Shown in pieces: positions 24,426-32,466 of a stretch of 64,000 bases of DNA. The stretch is from positions 62,001 through 126,000 of the forward strand of contig NZ_KQ949101.1 of NCBI RefSeq assembly GCF_001514305.1, read 5' to 3'. This DNA is from Streptomyces dysideae. GTDB lineage: Bacteria > Actinomycetota > Actinomycetes > Streptomycetales > Streptomycetaceae. The notes under the pieces were generated by a model, which had not been told where the DNA came from, ran no database searches, and saw nothing but the letters and a program-made list of their open reading frames with translations. Numbering within the stretch: the stretch's first letter is position 1; each line of letters begins with the position of its first letter. The translations under genes and the position numbers were made by a program.

Positions 24426-26837
24426 TCAGATGGTTTCACCCAGTCGGCGTTCGAGGCTGCCCCGCGTCGCCGCCGCCCGTGGGTCGTCGAAGTCGGAGAG
24501 GAGACGCAGAGCCTCCGCCCAGTGCCGGCGGGCTGCCTGCGGGTCCTCGTCGAGCAAGGCCGAGCCCAGGCCGTCGAGGGCCAGGGCCTCGTGCCAGGCG
24601 TCGCCGAGTTCGCGGTGGCTGGTGGCGGCCTGACGGTGGAAGTCGGCCGCCTCAGTGTGGCGGTCGAGCCGACGGTAGACCTCGCCCGTACCCTGCCACG
24701 CGAGTGCCTCTCTGCTGCGGTCTCCGAGGTGGCGTTGGAGCGTGGCGGATCGCTGGTAGGACGTCAGGGCGTCGGCGAACCGGCCGTCTGCCTGTTGGGC
24801 GTCGGCGAGATCGAGCAGCCAGTACGCCTCCAGGCGGAGGTTGCGAAGACCGAGGGCGATGTCGACCGCCGTCTGAGCGGAGACCAAGGCCTGCTCGATA
24901 TCGCCCCGTTCACGCTGCAGCCCGCTCAGCAGGCGCAGGATGTTGCCCTCGCCGCGCTTGTTGTTCAGGGCGCGGTGTGCGGCCAGCGCCTGCTCGATCG
25001 CGGTCGCGGCCTCCGGAAGGCGTCCGGCCCGGTAGTGGGTGGTCGCGAGGTTGGAGAGCGCGGTGGCGGCCCAGTGGGCGGAGCCTTGTTCCTCGAAGAC
25101 GGCGATGGCCTGCTCGAAGTGGCGGGCGGCGGTGTCGAGCTGCCTGCGGTGGAGGTGGTTCAGCCCGATCAGGTTGAGCGAGTGCGCCGTGTTGAGGCGG
25201 TCGCCCAGCTCACTCCAGATCTCCAGCGCGTTCCGGTGGCATTCGAGACTCTCGGCGAGATGGTTGATCCGTGCGTGAGCCATACCGAGGTTCGTGAACA
25301 GGAGGCCCTCTGCGGCACGATCGTCGCATCGGCCTGCCGCTTCCAGGCCGATGCGCCCCACACCCAGCCATTCGGTGCCTGCGGCGGAGGGGAACTGCGC
25401 ATGCCAGAGGACGGCGCACAGCTGCCAGGCGAGCCGGTCGTCCTTGGCGGCACCCGCTGTCCGGACTGCCTGCAGGAGGTTGGTGTGTTCACGTTCCGCC
25501 CAGTCCACGGCGGCGTCGTAGTCGGGAAAGTCCAGGCGGTGGACTCCCTCCGGAGGCGATGCGAGGTCCAGGCGGTCCTCTTCACGCTTGATCCAGCTCT
25601 GGGCCTCGTCGGCGGTGTGGAGATACCACTCCAGGATGCGGCGCAGCGCAGCTCTCCGCTCTTCCGGAGGCTCCTCGTGCTGTGCCTGGTCGATGGAGTA
25701 GGCACGCAGCAGGTCGTGAAACTGGTAGCGGTCCGGGGCTGTCTGCTCCAGTAAGTGGGCCCCGACCAAGGAGTCCAACAGCTGTCGAGCCCTGCTGGTC
25801 GCCACTCCGGTGAGGGCGGCTGCGGCGGCCAGGCTGAACTCCGGTCCGGGATGCAGGCCCAGCAGACGGAAGAGCCGGGCGGCCTGGTCGGGCAGGGCTC
25901 GGTAGGACCAGGCGAAGACGGTGCGGACGGCTTCCGCTTCTTCGTCGTCGCCGGTACTCAGGGCGTCCCACAGGGCGGATTCGTCACGCAGATCGGCCGT
26001 CAGGTCGTGCAGCCGCATGTGGGGGTGGCTGGCGGCCCGTTCGGCGGCGATGCGCAGGGCCAATGGCAGCCGCGCGCAGAGTTGGGCCAGTTCGGCGAGT
26101 TGCTGTTCGTCGTCCTCCGGCCGGTAGCCGGCGGTCACGGCCCGTAGCAGGGCGATGGCCTCACGCTCGGGCAGCGTTCCCAGGGTGAGGCGGCGTGCCC
26201 CGTCCCGGACGGCGAGGCCGGACAACCGGCTGCGACTGGTGACGACGACCAGAGAGCTTGCGCTGCCGGGCAACAGCGGACGGACCTGCGCCGCCGTGGC
26301 CGCGTTGTCGAGGACGACCAGTATCCGGCGGTCGGCCAGCAACGAGCGGTAGAGCGCCGCGGCGGCGTCGAGGTCCTGTGGTACGGATTCCGCTCGGACT
26401 CCCAGAGAACTCAGGAAACGGTGCAGTGCCTCCTGGGCGGTGACCGGTTGCCCCGGGTCGTAGCCGCGCAGATTGACGTAGAGCTGGCCGTCCGGAAAGC
26501 GGTCGCGGACCTGGTGGGCCCAGCGCAGCGCGAGCGAGGTCTTGCCGGCGCCGGCGGTGCCGGCGATCACGTACACCGAGACGACGAGAGGATCGTCGCT
26601 GTCGCCGGTCAGTACCGCGTTCAGCTGGTCGAGCTCCTCAGTCCGGTTGACGAAGCCGCGTACGTCGGCGGGAAGTTGCCGCGGTGTGGGGGCTGCGGAG
26701 CCGCTGCGGTCCGGCATCGCCTGTTCGTGGAAGTGGATGCCTCCTGTGATGTCCCTGGCCTGTACAACGTCGCGGGAAGACGTCTCCGAGAGTTCGGAGT
26801 GCGTGCTGCCGGGTCGCTTGTCGTCAGCATTGGACAC
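24426..26837 (-). CDS. NB-ARC/TPR (NLR-like STAND) ATPase with N-terminal signalling motif
   Basis: An 803-residue signal-transduction ATPase. Residues 23-38 carry DVVQARDITGGIHFHE, the kind of short motif found on Actinobacterial NLR-like proteins and their effectors. The NB-ARC domain follows: P-loop GTAGAGKT (93-100), Walker B-like RILVVLDNA, VVVTSRSRL, and the GLPLAL-type RLPLALRIAAE. A winged-helix part ends near residue 400 (YQFHDLLRAYS), then about ten TPR-like repeats to the C-terminus. It starts at GTG, 9 bp after DUF6879. The divergent Bell-like gene at 27856 ends in the same motif, so the NLR probably senses something via the TPRs and seeds the Bell protein. The trigger is unknown. 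It has no AfsR-type DNA-binding domain. Confidence 0.85.
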   Translation of the reverse strand: MSNADDKRPGSTHSELSETSSRDVVQARDITGGIHFHEQAMPDRSGSAAPTPRQLPADVRGFVNRTEELDQLNAVLTGDSDDPLVVSVYVIAGTAGAGKTSLALRWAHQVRDRFPDGQLYVNLRGYDPGQPVTAQEALHRFLSSLGVRAESVPQDLDAAAALYRSLLADRRILVVLDNAATAAQVRPLLPGSASSLVVVTSRSRLSGLAVRDGARRLTLGTLPEREAIALLRAVTAGYRPEDDEQQLAELAQLCARLPLALRIAAERAASHPHMRLHDLTADLRDESALWDALSTGDDEEAEAVRTVFAWSYRALPDQAARLFRLLGLHPGPEFSLAAAAALTGVATSRARQLLDSLVGAHLLEQTAPDRYQFHDLLRAYSIDQAQHEEPPEERRAALRRILEWYLHTADEAQSWIKREEDRLDLASPPEGVHRLDFPDYDAAVDWAEREHTNLLQAVRTAGAAKDDRLAWQLCAVLWHAQFPSAAGTEWLGVGRIGLEAAGRCDDRAAEGLLFTNLGMAHARINHLAESLECHRNALEIWSELGDRLNTAHSLNLIGLNHLHRRQLDTAARHFEQAIAVFEEQGSAHWAATALSNLATTHYRAGRLPEAATAIEQALAAHRALNNKRGEGNILRLLSGLQRERGDIEQALVSAQTAVDIALGLRNLRLEAYWLLDLADAQQADGRFADALTSYQRSATLQRHLGDRSREALAWQGTGEVYRRLDRHTEAADFHRQAATSHRELGDAWHEALALDGLGSALLDEDPQAARRHWAEALRLLSDFDDPRAAATRGSLERRLGETI

Positions 26838-26846
26838 GGTGATCGC

Positions 26847-27467
26847 TTACTCCGTCGGCGGGGGTAGGTGAGCCACCTCGCGCTCGAAGTAGGACCTCAC
26901 GTCTTCCCCTGCCTCGTAGAGCTTCCTGATGTAGTGCTCCCAGCCCCTGACCAGGTCATGGTCGGTGTAGCGGACAGCGCCGAGCGTGGTGCCGGCCTCG
27001 GAGTAGAGGACCTGATAGAGGGTTTCGCGGCCGAGGACGACGACTTCCGGCAGCGGGTGCTCGCGCTCCGCCGCAGCCACTCGCCCGCCGCTGACCACGC
27101 GAATTCGCTCTCCGTACTCCGCGCGCTGCCGTAGGGAGTGGAGCTCCCATTGCACGTACGGCGGCAACGGCTCCTCGACCACCCGTACGCGGTGAAAGCG
27201 ATAGCCCTTGCGTTCGTCTTCCCGGGCCGTGGCCAGCAAGGCGTCGCGCCGGTCCTCCAGCAGCCGCAGCGCCGTCTCCCACTCTCCTCGGCGCAGTGCG
27301 TCCCGGCTGGGGCTGCCCTGTTCCTCGAAGTGCTGCCGGCGCTCCAGTTTCCAGGAGCTCGCGTCACGGAGCGCCGTCTCACGTGCGCGGAAGTCCCGTT
27401 TGTAGGCGTCCCGTGTGAGCTGTTCGCCATGCTCAGGTACGAGAACCGGGGGAAGTAGGTCAAGCAT
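26847..27467 (-). CDS. DUF6879 family protein
   Basis: A 206-residue soluble protein of the Streptomyces DUF6879 group: FRARETALRDASSWKLERRQHF near residue 25, then GYRFHRVRVVEEPLPPYVQWEL and VVLGRETLYQVLYSEAG later. Function unknown. In Streptomyces such genes sit beside regulatory or signalling genes. It overlaps the upstream small gene by 8 bp and ends 9 bp before the NB-ARC gene, so the three are one operon. Confidence 0.75.
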   Translation of the reverse strand: MLDLLPPVLVPEHGEQLTRDAYKRDFRARETALRDASSWKLERRQHFEEQGSPSRDALRRGEWETALRLLEDRRDALLATAREDERKGYRFHRVRVVEEPLPPYVQWELHSLRQRAEYGERIRVVSGGRVAAAEREHPLPEVVVLGRETLYQVLYSEAGTTLGAVRYTDHDLVRGWEHYIRKLYEAGEDVRSYFEREVAHLPPPTE

Positions 27468-27729
27468 CGGGGATGTCCGCCTTTGCTGAGCTGAGCATGA
27501 TTCCTGGGATGACCACCAACCGCTCGTCCGGGGCGAGGGTCACACCCTCAGGGAGGCGGGAGCGGTAGGCGGCCGTGAGGTCCCTGCCGATGACGGCGAT
27601 ATCGCCGTTGTCCAGCCGCCATATGTCCGGACACTCGTCGTGGTCCTCCGAGTTGCCCAGCTCTTTGGCCGACTTTCCCAGCCTTCGCTCGAATAACGCG
27701 GAGGGGTCGGCCTCCCAGGCACGCGTCAT
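27460..27729 (-). CDS. small conserved partner of DUF6879
   Basis: An 89-residue protein containing LFERRLGKSAKELG, CPDIWRLDNGDIAVIGRDLT and the end PDERLVVIPGIML. I recall the same small gene just before DUF6879 genes in other Streptomyces. I chose ATG 27729 (well-placed GGAGG) rather than the ATG at 27759. It overlaps DUF6879 by 8 bp. Function unknown. Confidence 0.72.
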   Translation of the reverse strand: MTRAWEADPSALFERRLGKSAKELGNSEDHDECPDIWRLDNGDIAVIGRDLTAAYRSRLPEGVTLAPDERLVVIPGIMLSSAKADIPDA

Positions 27730-27855
27730 CTTCCGCCTCCAGCCCAATTGGTTGCACATTCAGCCACTACAGATTGTATCCGTTTCGATACGCAGAACAA
27801 CGGGGCATCAGGCCACGGCAGGGCTGTAAGCCCGGTGAGGACTTGGAGGTTGCCG

Positions 27856-28239
27856 GTGGAGCCGATCACGGCTGGACTGCTTGTGGCTCTCGCCTCAGGT
27901 ACCGCGGGCGCGGCGGGTCAGCAGATCTGGGCATCTCTGCGTGACCTGGTCGCCCGCCGTCGGCGGGGCGAAGCGGCAGGCGACGAAGGCGAGTTGGAGG
28001 TACCCGCCGAGCCCCCGCGCAGCGAGGAGCGGGCTCACCAACTGGCCGAGGTGCTGAACGAGCGCGCGGAGCAGGACCCGGACTTCGCCAGGGCGCTGGA
28101 CATCTGGCGGCGGCGGGCCAGTGCCGAGGCGGGTATACGCACCGGCCCGGGTGAGGTCCGCAATGTGATCTCGGGCGGCACTCAGAGCACGGTCGTCCAG
28201 GCGCGGGACATCAACGGCCCCCTCACGTTCGGCGGTTAG
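27856..28239 (+). CDS. Bell-domain-like effector with C-terminal signalling motif
   Basis: A 127-residue protein from GTG 27856 (GGAGG six bases upstream). The N-terminal hydrophobic helix ITAGLLVALASGTAGAAGQQIW and the following helical, charged part fit the bacterial Bell domain, thought to be a membrane-disrupting domain analogous to fungal HeLo/HET-S. The last about 25 residues contain NVISGGTQSTVVQARDING, matching the N-terminal motif of the NB-ARC protein encoded divergently (VVQARDI in both). In the described Bell/NLR pairs such motifs are amyloid-forming signalling sequences (BASS). I assign this from memory of the family, so killing activity is inference. Confidence 0.7.
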   Translation: MEPITAGLLVALASGTAGAAGQQIWASLRDLVARRRRGEAAGDEGELEVPAEPPRSEERAHQLAEVLNERAEQDPDFARALDIWRRRASAEAGIRTGPGEVRNVISGGTQSTVVQARDINGPLTFGG

Positions 28240-28332
28240 AGGTCCGCCGCGGTCAGCGAGGAAGGCGGACCAGGCGGCGGCCGTGACGGTGAGGGCGGCG
28301 TCGTCGGGGGCCTTGGAGTCGCGCCCGGTCAT
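28240..28332 (-). pseudogene. DUF397 gene remnant
   Basis: The frame from ATG 28332 reads MTGRDSKAPDDAALTVTAAA and WSAFLADRGG, which is the C-terminal half of a DUF397 protein joined directly to its first residues. The central WxKSSYS...NCVEVA part is missing and no stop follows at the normal position. Compare the intact DUF397 at 30725-30973. The left boundary is approximate. Confidence 0.6.
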
Positions 28333-28388
28333 CGATCCTCTCCTGCCAACCTCTCGATGAGACCCAGTGATTCGTCGGGGCTCAGCGC
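28329..28388 (-). pseudogene. C-terminal scrap of an XRE/DUF5753 regulator gene
   Basis: ALSPDESLGLIERLAGEDR and a stop overlapping the DUF397 remnant's ATG reproduce the end of the intact regulator at 30970-31806 (QALSPDESLGLIERLAGEER). Nothing upstream of this in frame resembles the family. It is the 3' end of a former XRE-DUF397 pair. Confidence 0.65.
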
Positions 28389-28457
28389 CGCACCTGCACA
28401 CAGAGCCGGTCGGAAACCGGGTGCGGACTGTCGGTGCGGTGGTGTGTGATCGGCGGT

Positions 28458-28590
28458 ATGGCGATTGCGTTGGGCAAGCCGGGAGTCGACGGGCTGAGCG
28501 AGGCTGTGGGCGTGCTGCGGGAGTGGCAGTACGACGGGGCGCCGATGCAACTGCATCCGGGGGACCTGGGCTGGTTCTGGCGGTCAGGGC
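28458..28590 (+). pseudogene. 5' fragment of a GNAT acetyltransferase gene
   Basis: From ATG 28458 the translation GKPGVDGLSEAVGVLREWQ and the PMQLHPGDLGWFWR stretch match the N-terminus of a Streptomyces GNAT-family protein. After about 45 codons the sequence becomes the antisense of the kinase remnant, so the acetyl-CoA-binding part is lost. Confidence 0.55.
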
Positions 28591-29860
28591 TCCCCAGGGA
28601 GGGCCTGCCGGGCAAGGCGATCTCGGCGTATGCCCGGCCGTCCGGGAGGGAGCCGCCGCCCTCCCACCACCCGGTCAGCGGATCGTCCTCGTCGTAGGCG
28701 CCACCCAGGCCGAGCAGTGACGGGACCAGGAACAGCGCCCTCACGACCGCCTGGGCCATCGACGGCACCGCGATCCGCAGCCACGTCCGTCTCGGCCTGG
28801 GCTCCTCCACCCTGCGCACACTCGGCGGTCTGATCCCCGCCTCCGGCAGGTTCAGTACGTCACGCGACCTGCCCGTGGCGTCGCCCGCGTCGAAGTCCCG
28901 TAGGTCCGGGAACGTCGTCGCATGCGGCGGTACTGACACCGCCGGCACCGGATCCCACTCGGCGAGGTGCACCTCTGCGTCCAAGAGCCGTGCCGCGTCC
29001 CGCCCCAGCCGGGCGAGGAGTTCGCCGGGGAGCCAGGCGCGGGCCACGGCGTGCCGGGTGCGGTCGATCAACTCCCGTACGGAGGGGCGCTGTTCGGGCT
29101 CCTTTGCGAGGCACTGGCGGACCAGGTCCACCAGCCCGTCGGGTAAGCCGTCCAGGTCCGGCTCCTCGTACGCGATGTGGAACATCACGCTGTGCACCCC
29201 GGCGCCCTCGCCCGGGAAGGGCAGTCGGCCGGTCACCGCGTACGTCAGGACCGAACCCAGGGAGAACACGTCGCTCGCCCGGGGCACCGTCGCCCCTCAC
29301 CTGCTCCGGCGACATGAACGCCGGCGTCCCGAGCACCGCACCCGGCTCGGTCAGACTGCCGCCGAGGCTGGCCGTGTAACCGCGGGCGAGGCCGAAGTCG
29401 ATGACCCGGGGGCCGTCGACGGTGAGCAGGATGTTCGCCGGTTTGAGGTCCCGGTGCACGAGTCCGGCCTCATGGATCGCCTGCAGCGCGAGCGCGAGGC
29501 GGTGGGTGAGGACGTGCACGGAAGTCGACGGCAGTGGGCCGAAGCCCCCTCGACAATAGTGTTGAGCGATGGCCCGGGTACGTAACTCGTCGCCACCCAG
29601 GGCGTCTTGGCCTCCGTGTCGGCGTCCAGCACCGGCGCTGTCCACTCGCCCCCGGCCCTGCGCGCGGCGGCGAACTCTCGGGCGAACCGCCGCCGGAACC
29701 CCGGGTGGAGGGCGAAGTCCGCATGCACCAGCTTCACGGCGACCGTACGACCACCCTCGGAGCGCGCCAGATAGACCCGGCCCATGCCCCCGGCCCCGAG
29801 CCGGGCGATCAGGCGGTACGGGCCGATGTGCGACGGGTCGCCGGGGACCAGGGGCTGCAT
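28590..29860 (-). pseudogene. Ser/Thr protein kinase gene broken by two frameshifts
   Basis: Read in three successive frames this is a complete PASTA-less Streptomyces kinase: IGPYRLIARLGAGGMGRVYL with VAVKLV at the start, VHRDLKPANILLTVDGPRVI and DFGLAR, MSPEQVRGD, then ASDVFSLGSVLTYAVTGRLP. The first shift falls in a run of five C (29545-29549, one G short on the coding strand). The second is near 29290-29300. The tail after the kinase domain keeps a hydrophobic stretch (AVVRALFLVPSLLGLGG) before running into the acetyltransferase scrap. Either a pseudogene or, less likely, two sequencing errors. It is a paralogue of the kinase at 38489. Confidence 0.7.
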
Positions 29861-29901
29861 GGCCCGGGATCATTCCATACGACCTGTCGCAGCAGGTGTG
29901 G

Positions 29902-30546
29902 TCACCGTGAGGGGCCTCGAACGGGTGGCGGGGGTCCGCACAGTTGGGGCGCGGCGCAGGGAGGCGGAGCTGCGAGGCACAGGTGTACGGCTGTGCTCAA
30001 CCGGGCGTCGATCGTGGCGCGCTCCTCGGGATCCGAGGGGTTCGTGGGCGGTGTGAGGGCGTAGGGCAGCGCCGTGGTGAGGATGGCCAGGGTCGTGTGG
30101 TCCCGCTCGACCGCTTCGGTGATGTGCTGCGTCACATGCTCACGCAGCCAGAACCATGCTGCGGTGTGCCAGTCGGTGACCGGCCGCAGGATCGCGGAGT
30201 GCACCAGCTCCGGATCGGTGCGGGCCATCGTCCCGACGACGGGGTGTTCCCGCAGTAGGCGCGCCGCACGCACGACGAACCGCACCTGCAGGCACCGAGG
30301 CGGCAAGGGCTCCATCACCTCACGGGCCACGTGCAGCAGGCGGCGCAGCTCCAGCCGTGTGGCCTCCCTGAGCAGTGCCTCACGGTCGGTCCAGTTGCGG
30401 TAGAGGAAGGGCCGGTTCGTGTCGGCCAGGCGCGCGATCTGCGTCATCCCGGCTCGCCGGGGACCGTACTGGGCCAGCGCTTCCAGGGTCGCCCGGTGCA
30501 CGATGCCCGTGCCGGGTGGTGCCTTGACATGGGGGGAGCCGCTCAT
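29902..30546 (-). CDS. TetR family transcriptional regulator
   Basis: A 214-residue regulator. The HTH is in MTQIARLADTNRPFLYRNWTDREALL (about residues 34-59), and the rest is helical with a Pro-rich C-terminal tail. The target is not obvious because the neighbours are a kinase pseudogene (42 bp downstream) and a DUF397 gene. The start at ATG 30546 could also be a little inside the frame. Confidence 0.8.
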   Translation of the reverse strand: MSGSPHVKAPPGTGIVHRATLEALAQYGPRRAGMTQIARLADTNRPFLYRNWTDREALLREATRLELRRLLHVAREVMEPLPPRCLQVRFVVRAARLLREHPVVGTMARTDPELVHSAILRPVTDWHTAAWFWLREHVTQHITEAVERDHTTLAILTTALPYALTPPTNPSDPEERATIDARLSTAVHLCLAAPPPCAAPQLCGPPPPVRGPSR

Positions 30547-30724
30547 GCCGACCAGCGTCGCGTGCGGGCGCCGGGAAGGGCGGGGAGTCGCCTGAGGATC
30601 ACCCGGGGGTGGGGGTGTGGTCGGGATAGATGTGACGGATTTCGGGAAAGTGTTACGTGTTTGTGGGGCAAGGGTGGGAGGGGCGGCGGGGGCGGGCGCG
30701 TCACCCTTGTCAGCAGGACGGCTT

Positions 30725-30973
30725 TCAGTACCGGGCCGTTATAAAGGCGGCCCACGCCTTGCCGGAGACGGCGAGGTTCGGGCCGTCGGGGTTCTTGGAG
30801 TCGCGGATGTGGATGGTGGTGGCGTGGGGGCAGGTGGCGACTTCGACGCAGTTTCCGCCGCCGTCGTCGCTGTACGACGACTTGCGCCAGGCGTAGGCGA
30901 CTTCGACGCAGTTGCCGCCGCCGCCGTCGCTGTAGCTCGACTTGAACCAGCGAAGGGTTCCGGTGCCGGTCAT
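30725..30973 (-). CDS. DUF397 protein with internally duplicated motif
   Basis: An 82-residue DUF397 protein, about 20 longer than usual because the WFKSSYSDGGGGNCVEVA block occurs twice in a row (second copy WRKSSYSDDGGGNCVEVA). It ends in the normal IHIRDSKNPDGPNLAVS and WAAFI. DUF397 proteins pair with the XRE/DUF5753 regulator encoded just upstream and are thought to act as small, possibly antitoxin-like or co-regulatory partners. The ATG overlaps the regulator's stop. The duplicated segments are also nearly identical at DNA level (about 30850-30950). Confidence 0.88.
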   Translation of the reverse strand: MTGTGTLRWFKSSYSDGGGGNCVEVAYAWRKSSYSDDGGGNCVEVATCPHATTIHIRDSKNPDGPNLAVSGKAWAAFITARY

Positions 30974-31806
30974 CGTTCCTCTCCTGCCAACCGTTCGATG
31001 AGGCCCAGCGATTCGTCGGGGCTCAGGGCCTGTGCCCGGATCCTCGCATAGCGGTGCGCCAGTTGGGACACCTCGGCCGGATCGCTGACCAGAATGCCCT
31101 GGTCCTCGATCTCCATGTAGACGACGTGCTGGTGGTCCTTGGTCTCCACGAGCTTCATGGAGCCGCGGTCGCCCGCGTACGTTCCGCGCAGCCCGCGGTC
31201 CAGGGGCAGCACCTGCACGCAGACATTGTCCCTCCGGGCGTCCTCGGCGAGCGAGCGCAGCTGGCCGCGCAGGATCTCCCAGCTGCCGAACGGCCGCCGC
31301 AGCACGCTCTCCTCAAGGATCAGCTCGATCAACGGGGCCGGATTCCGGTCGAAGAGCGCCCTGCGGGCCAGCCGCGCCTCCACCAGTTCCTCGCGCCTCC
31401 GCTCGGACACCGGCGGGTAGCTGCCGCCGATCAGCGCCCGTGCGTAGTCCTCGGTCTGGAACAGGCCGTCGACGACATGCGTCTCGTACGAGCAGAGCGT
31501 GATCGCCCCGGCCTCCAGCTCCGAGAACCCACGGAAGCGTGCGGGGTACTTCTCCAGCAGCATCCACTTGCGCGCCTTCTGGAAGACCCCCAGCCCGCCG
31601 CCGATCGTCTCCTCCAAGTTGACCAGCATCTGATCGCTTGCCGGTTGCGCACACGTCTCCATCGCGCTGACCGCCGCCGCCGTGTACCCGATCTTCTTGC
31701 CCAACTGCTCCTGCGTCAGCGCCTGTTGCTCCCGCAGCGCTTTCGCCAGGGCGGCGACCACATGGGCCGTACCGCCTGCCTCCGTCTTGTTCTCCGCCCG
31801 CGCCAT
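30970..31806 (-). CDS. XRE family regulator with DUF5753 domain
   Basis: A 278-residue WhiJ/BldB-neighbour type regulator. The N-terminal HTH reads LTQEQLGKKIGYTAAAVSAMET. The DUF5753 part has KYPARFRGFSELEAGAI, VDGLFQTEDYARALI, LILEESVLRRPFGS and VCVQVLPLD. I prefer ATG 31806, with GGAGG eight bases upstream, to the TTG at 31827. It is coupled to the DUF397 gene (ATGA overlap). Tandem 10-bp repeats before the start may be its binding sites. Confidence 0.9.
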   Translation of the reverse strand: MARAENKTEAGGTAHVVAALAKALREQQALTQEQLGKKIGYTAAAVSAMETCAQPASDQMLVNLEETIGGGLGVFQKARKWMLLEKYPARFRGFSELEAGAITLCSYETHVVDGLFQTEDYARALIGGSYPPVSERRREELVEARLARRALFDRNPAPLIELILEESVLRRPFGSWEILRGQLRSLAEDARRDNVCVQVLPLDRGLRGTYAGDRGSMKLVETKDHQHVVYMEIEDQGILVSDPAEVSQLAHRYARIRAQALSPDESLGLIERLAGEER

Positions 31807-31820
31807 CGCGGTCACCTCCG

Positions 31821-31840
31821 GACTCAACCGAACTCAACCG
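31821..31840. repeat. two tandem ACTCAACCG repeats before the XRE gene
   Basis: GACTCAACCG and AACTCAACCG follow each other head to tail, 15 bp upstream of the preferred XRE start. Tandem short repeats at this position are plausible autoregulatory half-sites. Nothing more can be shown. Confidence 0.4.
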
Positions 31841-31931
31841 GTCACGACTCGTGGACGCCGGTATCCAACCGTGGTCGACCAGCGACACAGAGTCATTGAG
31901 CACGCTAGCTCCGCCTGCGGAAACTGGTCCC

Positions 31932-32327
31932 ATGGATACGCAAAGTGACCTGAAGTGGATCCCCTTGACCGGCATCCAACTCCGGAAAGCCGGCGTCCAG
32001 TTCGACGCGGTCCGCGTGGACGGTGACGACGGCCGCGCCCTCGCCGACCGCCTCGCGCACATGACCGGCGGCGCACCCGGCCCCGTCGTGCAGGAGGCGA
32101 CCGGACGCCGTGGCGTCTACTTCCTCGTCACCGTCGGCAGTACGTCCCACCGCCCCTGGCCGCCGGGCATCACGCGCCTCACCGCGGGGCCGGGCCACAT
32201 CTCGTACATCCCGGTACCGGCTCTCGACGGCCTGACCTGGCCCTTGAGTTGGCGCTACCGCCCGACGGACCCGGACCACCGCGTCCACACGCTGCTGCTG
32301 CGCTCCGCCCTTCACTCTCAGGAGTGA
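31932..32327 (+). CDS. conserved hypothetical protein
   Basis: A 131-residue soluble protein seen in many Streptomyces next to DUF397/XRE or helix-turn-helix genes. Visible pieces are KWIPLTGIQLRKAGVQFDAV, the GRRGVYFLVTVGST strand pair and WPPGITRLTAGPGHISYIPVP. The overall layout faintly recalls the small bifunctional primase/polymerase-related proteins of Streptomyces, but no catalytic residues are evident. Function unknown. Confidence 0.75.
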   Translation: MDTQSDLKWIPLTGIQLRKAGVQFDAVRVDGDDGRALADRLAHMTGGAPGPVVQEATGRRGVYFLVTVGSTSHRPWPPGITRLTAGPGHISYIPVPALDGLTWPLSWRYRPTDPDHRVHTLLLRSALHSQE

Positions 32328-32411
32328 AGTACGCGAACTTCCGCCAGGTAAAACCCGGTTCCAGCTTGCGTTCGTCGCTTTGCGTGCCCATAGAGTCACG
32401 GCAACGGAAAC

Positions 32412-32440
32412 GCCCCCGCGGTGCTGGAACACCCGGGGGC
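32412..32440 (+). promoter_or_regulatory. leader hairpin before the helix-turn-helix gene
   Basis: GCCCCCGCGGTG and CACCCGGGGGC pair around CTGGAA, 27 bp before ATG 32467. A related structure (GGCCCC...GGTGCTACCAACACC...GGGCC) precedes the similar gene at 50498. The position in the leader suggests a translational or attenuation role. Coordinates are of the stem-loop only. Confidence 0.45.
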
Positions 32441-32466
32441 TCGACACCAGGAGAACAGAACTCCCG

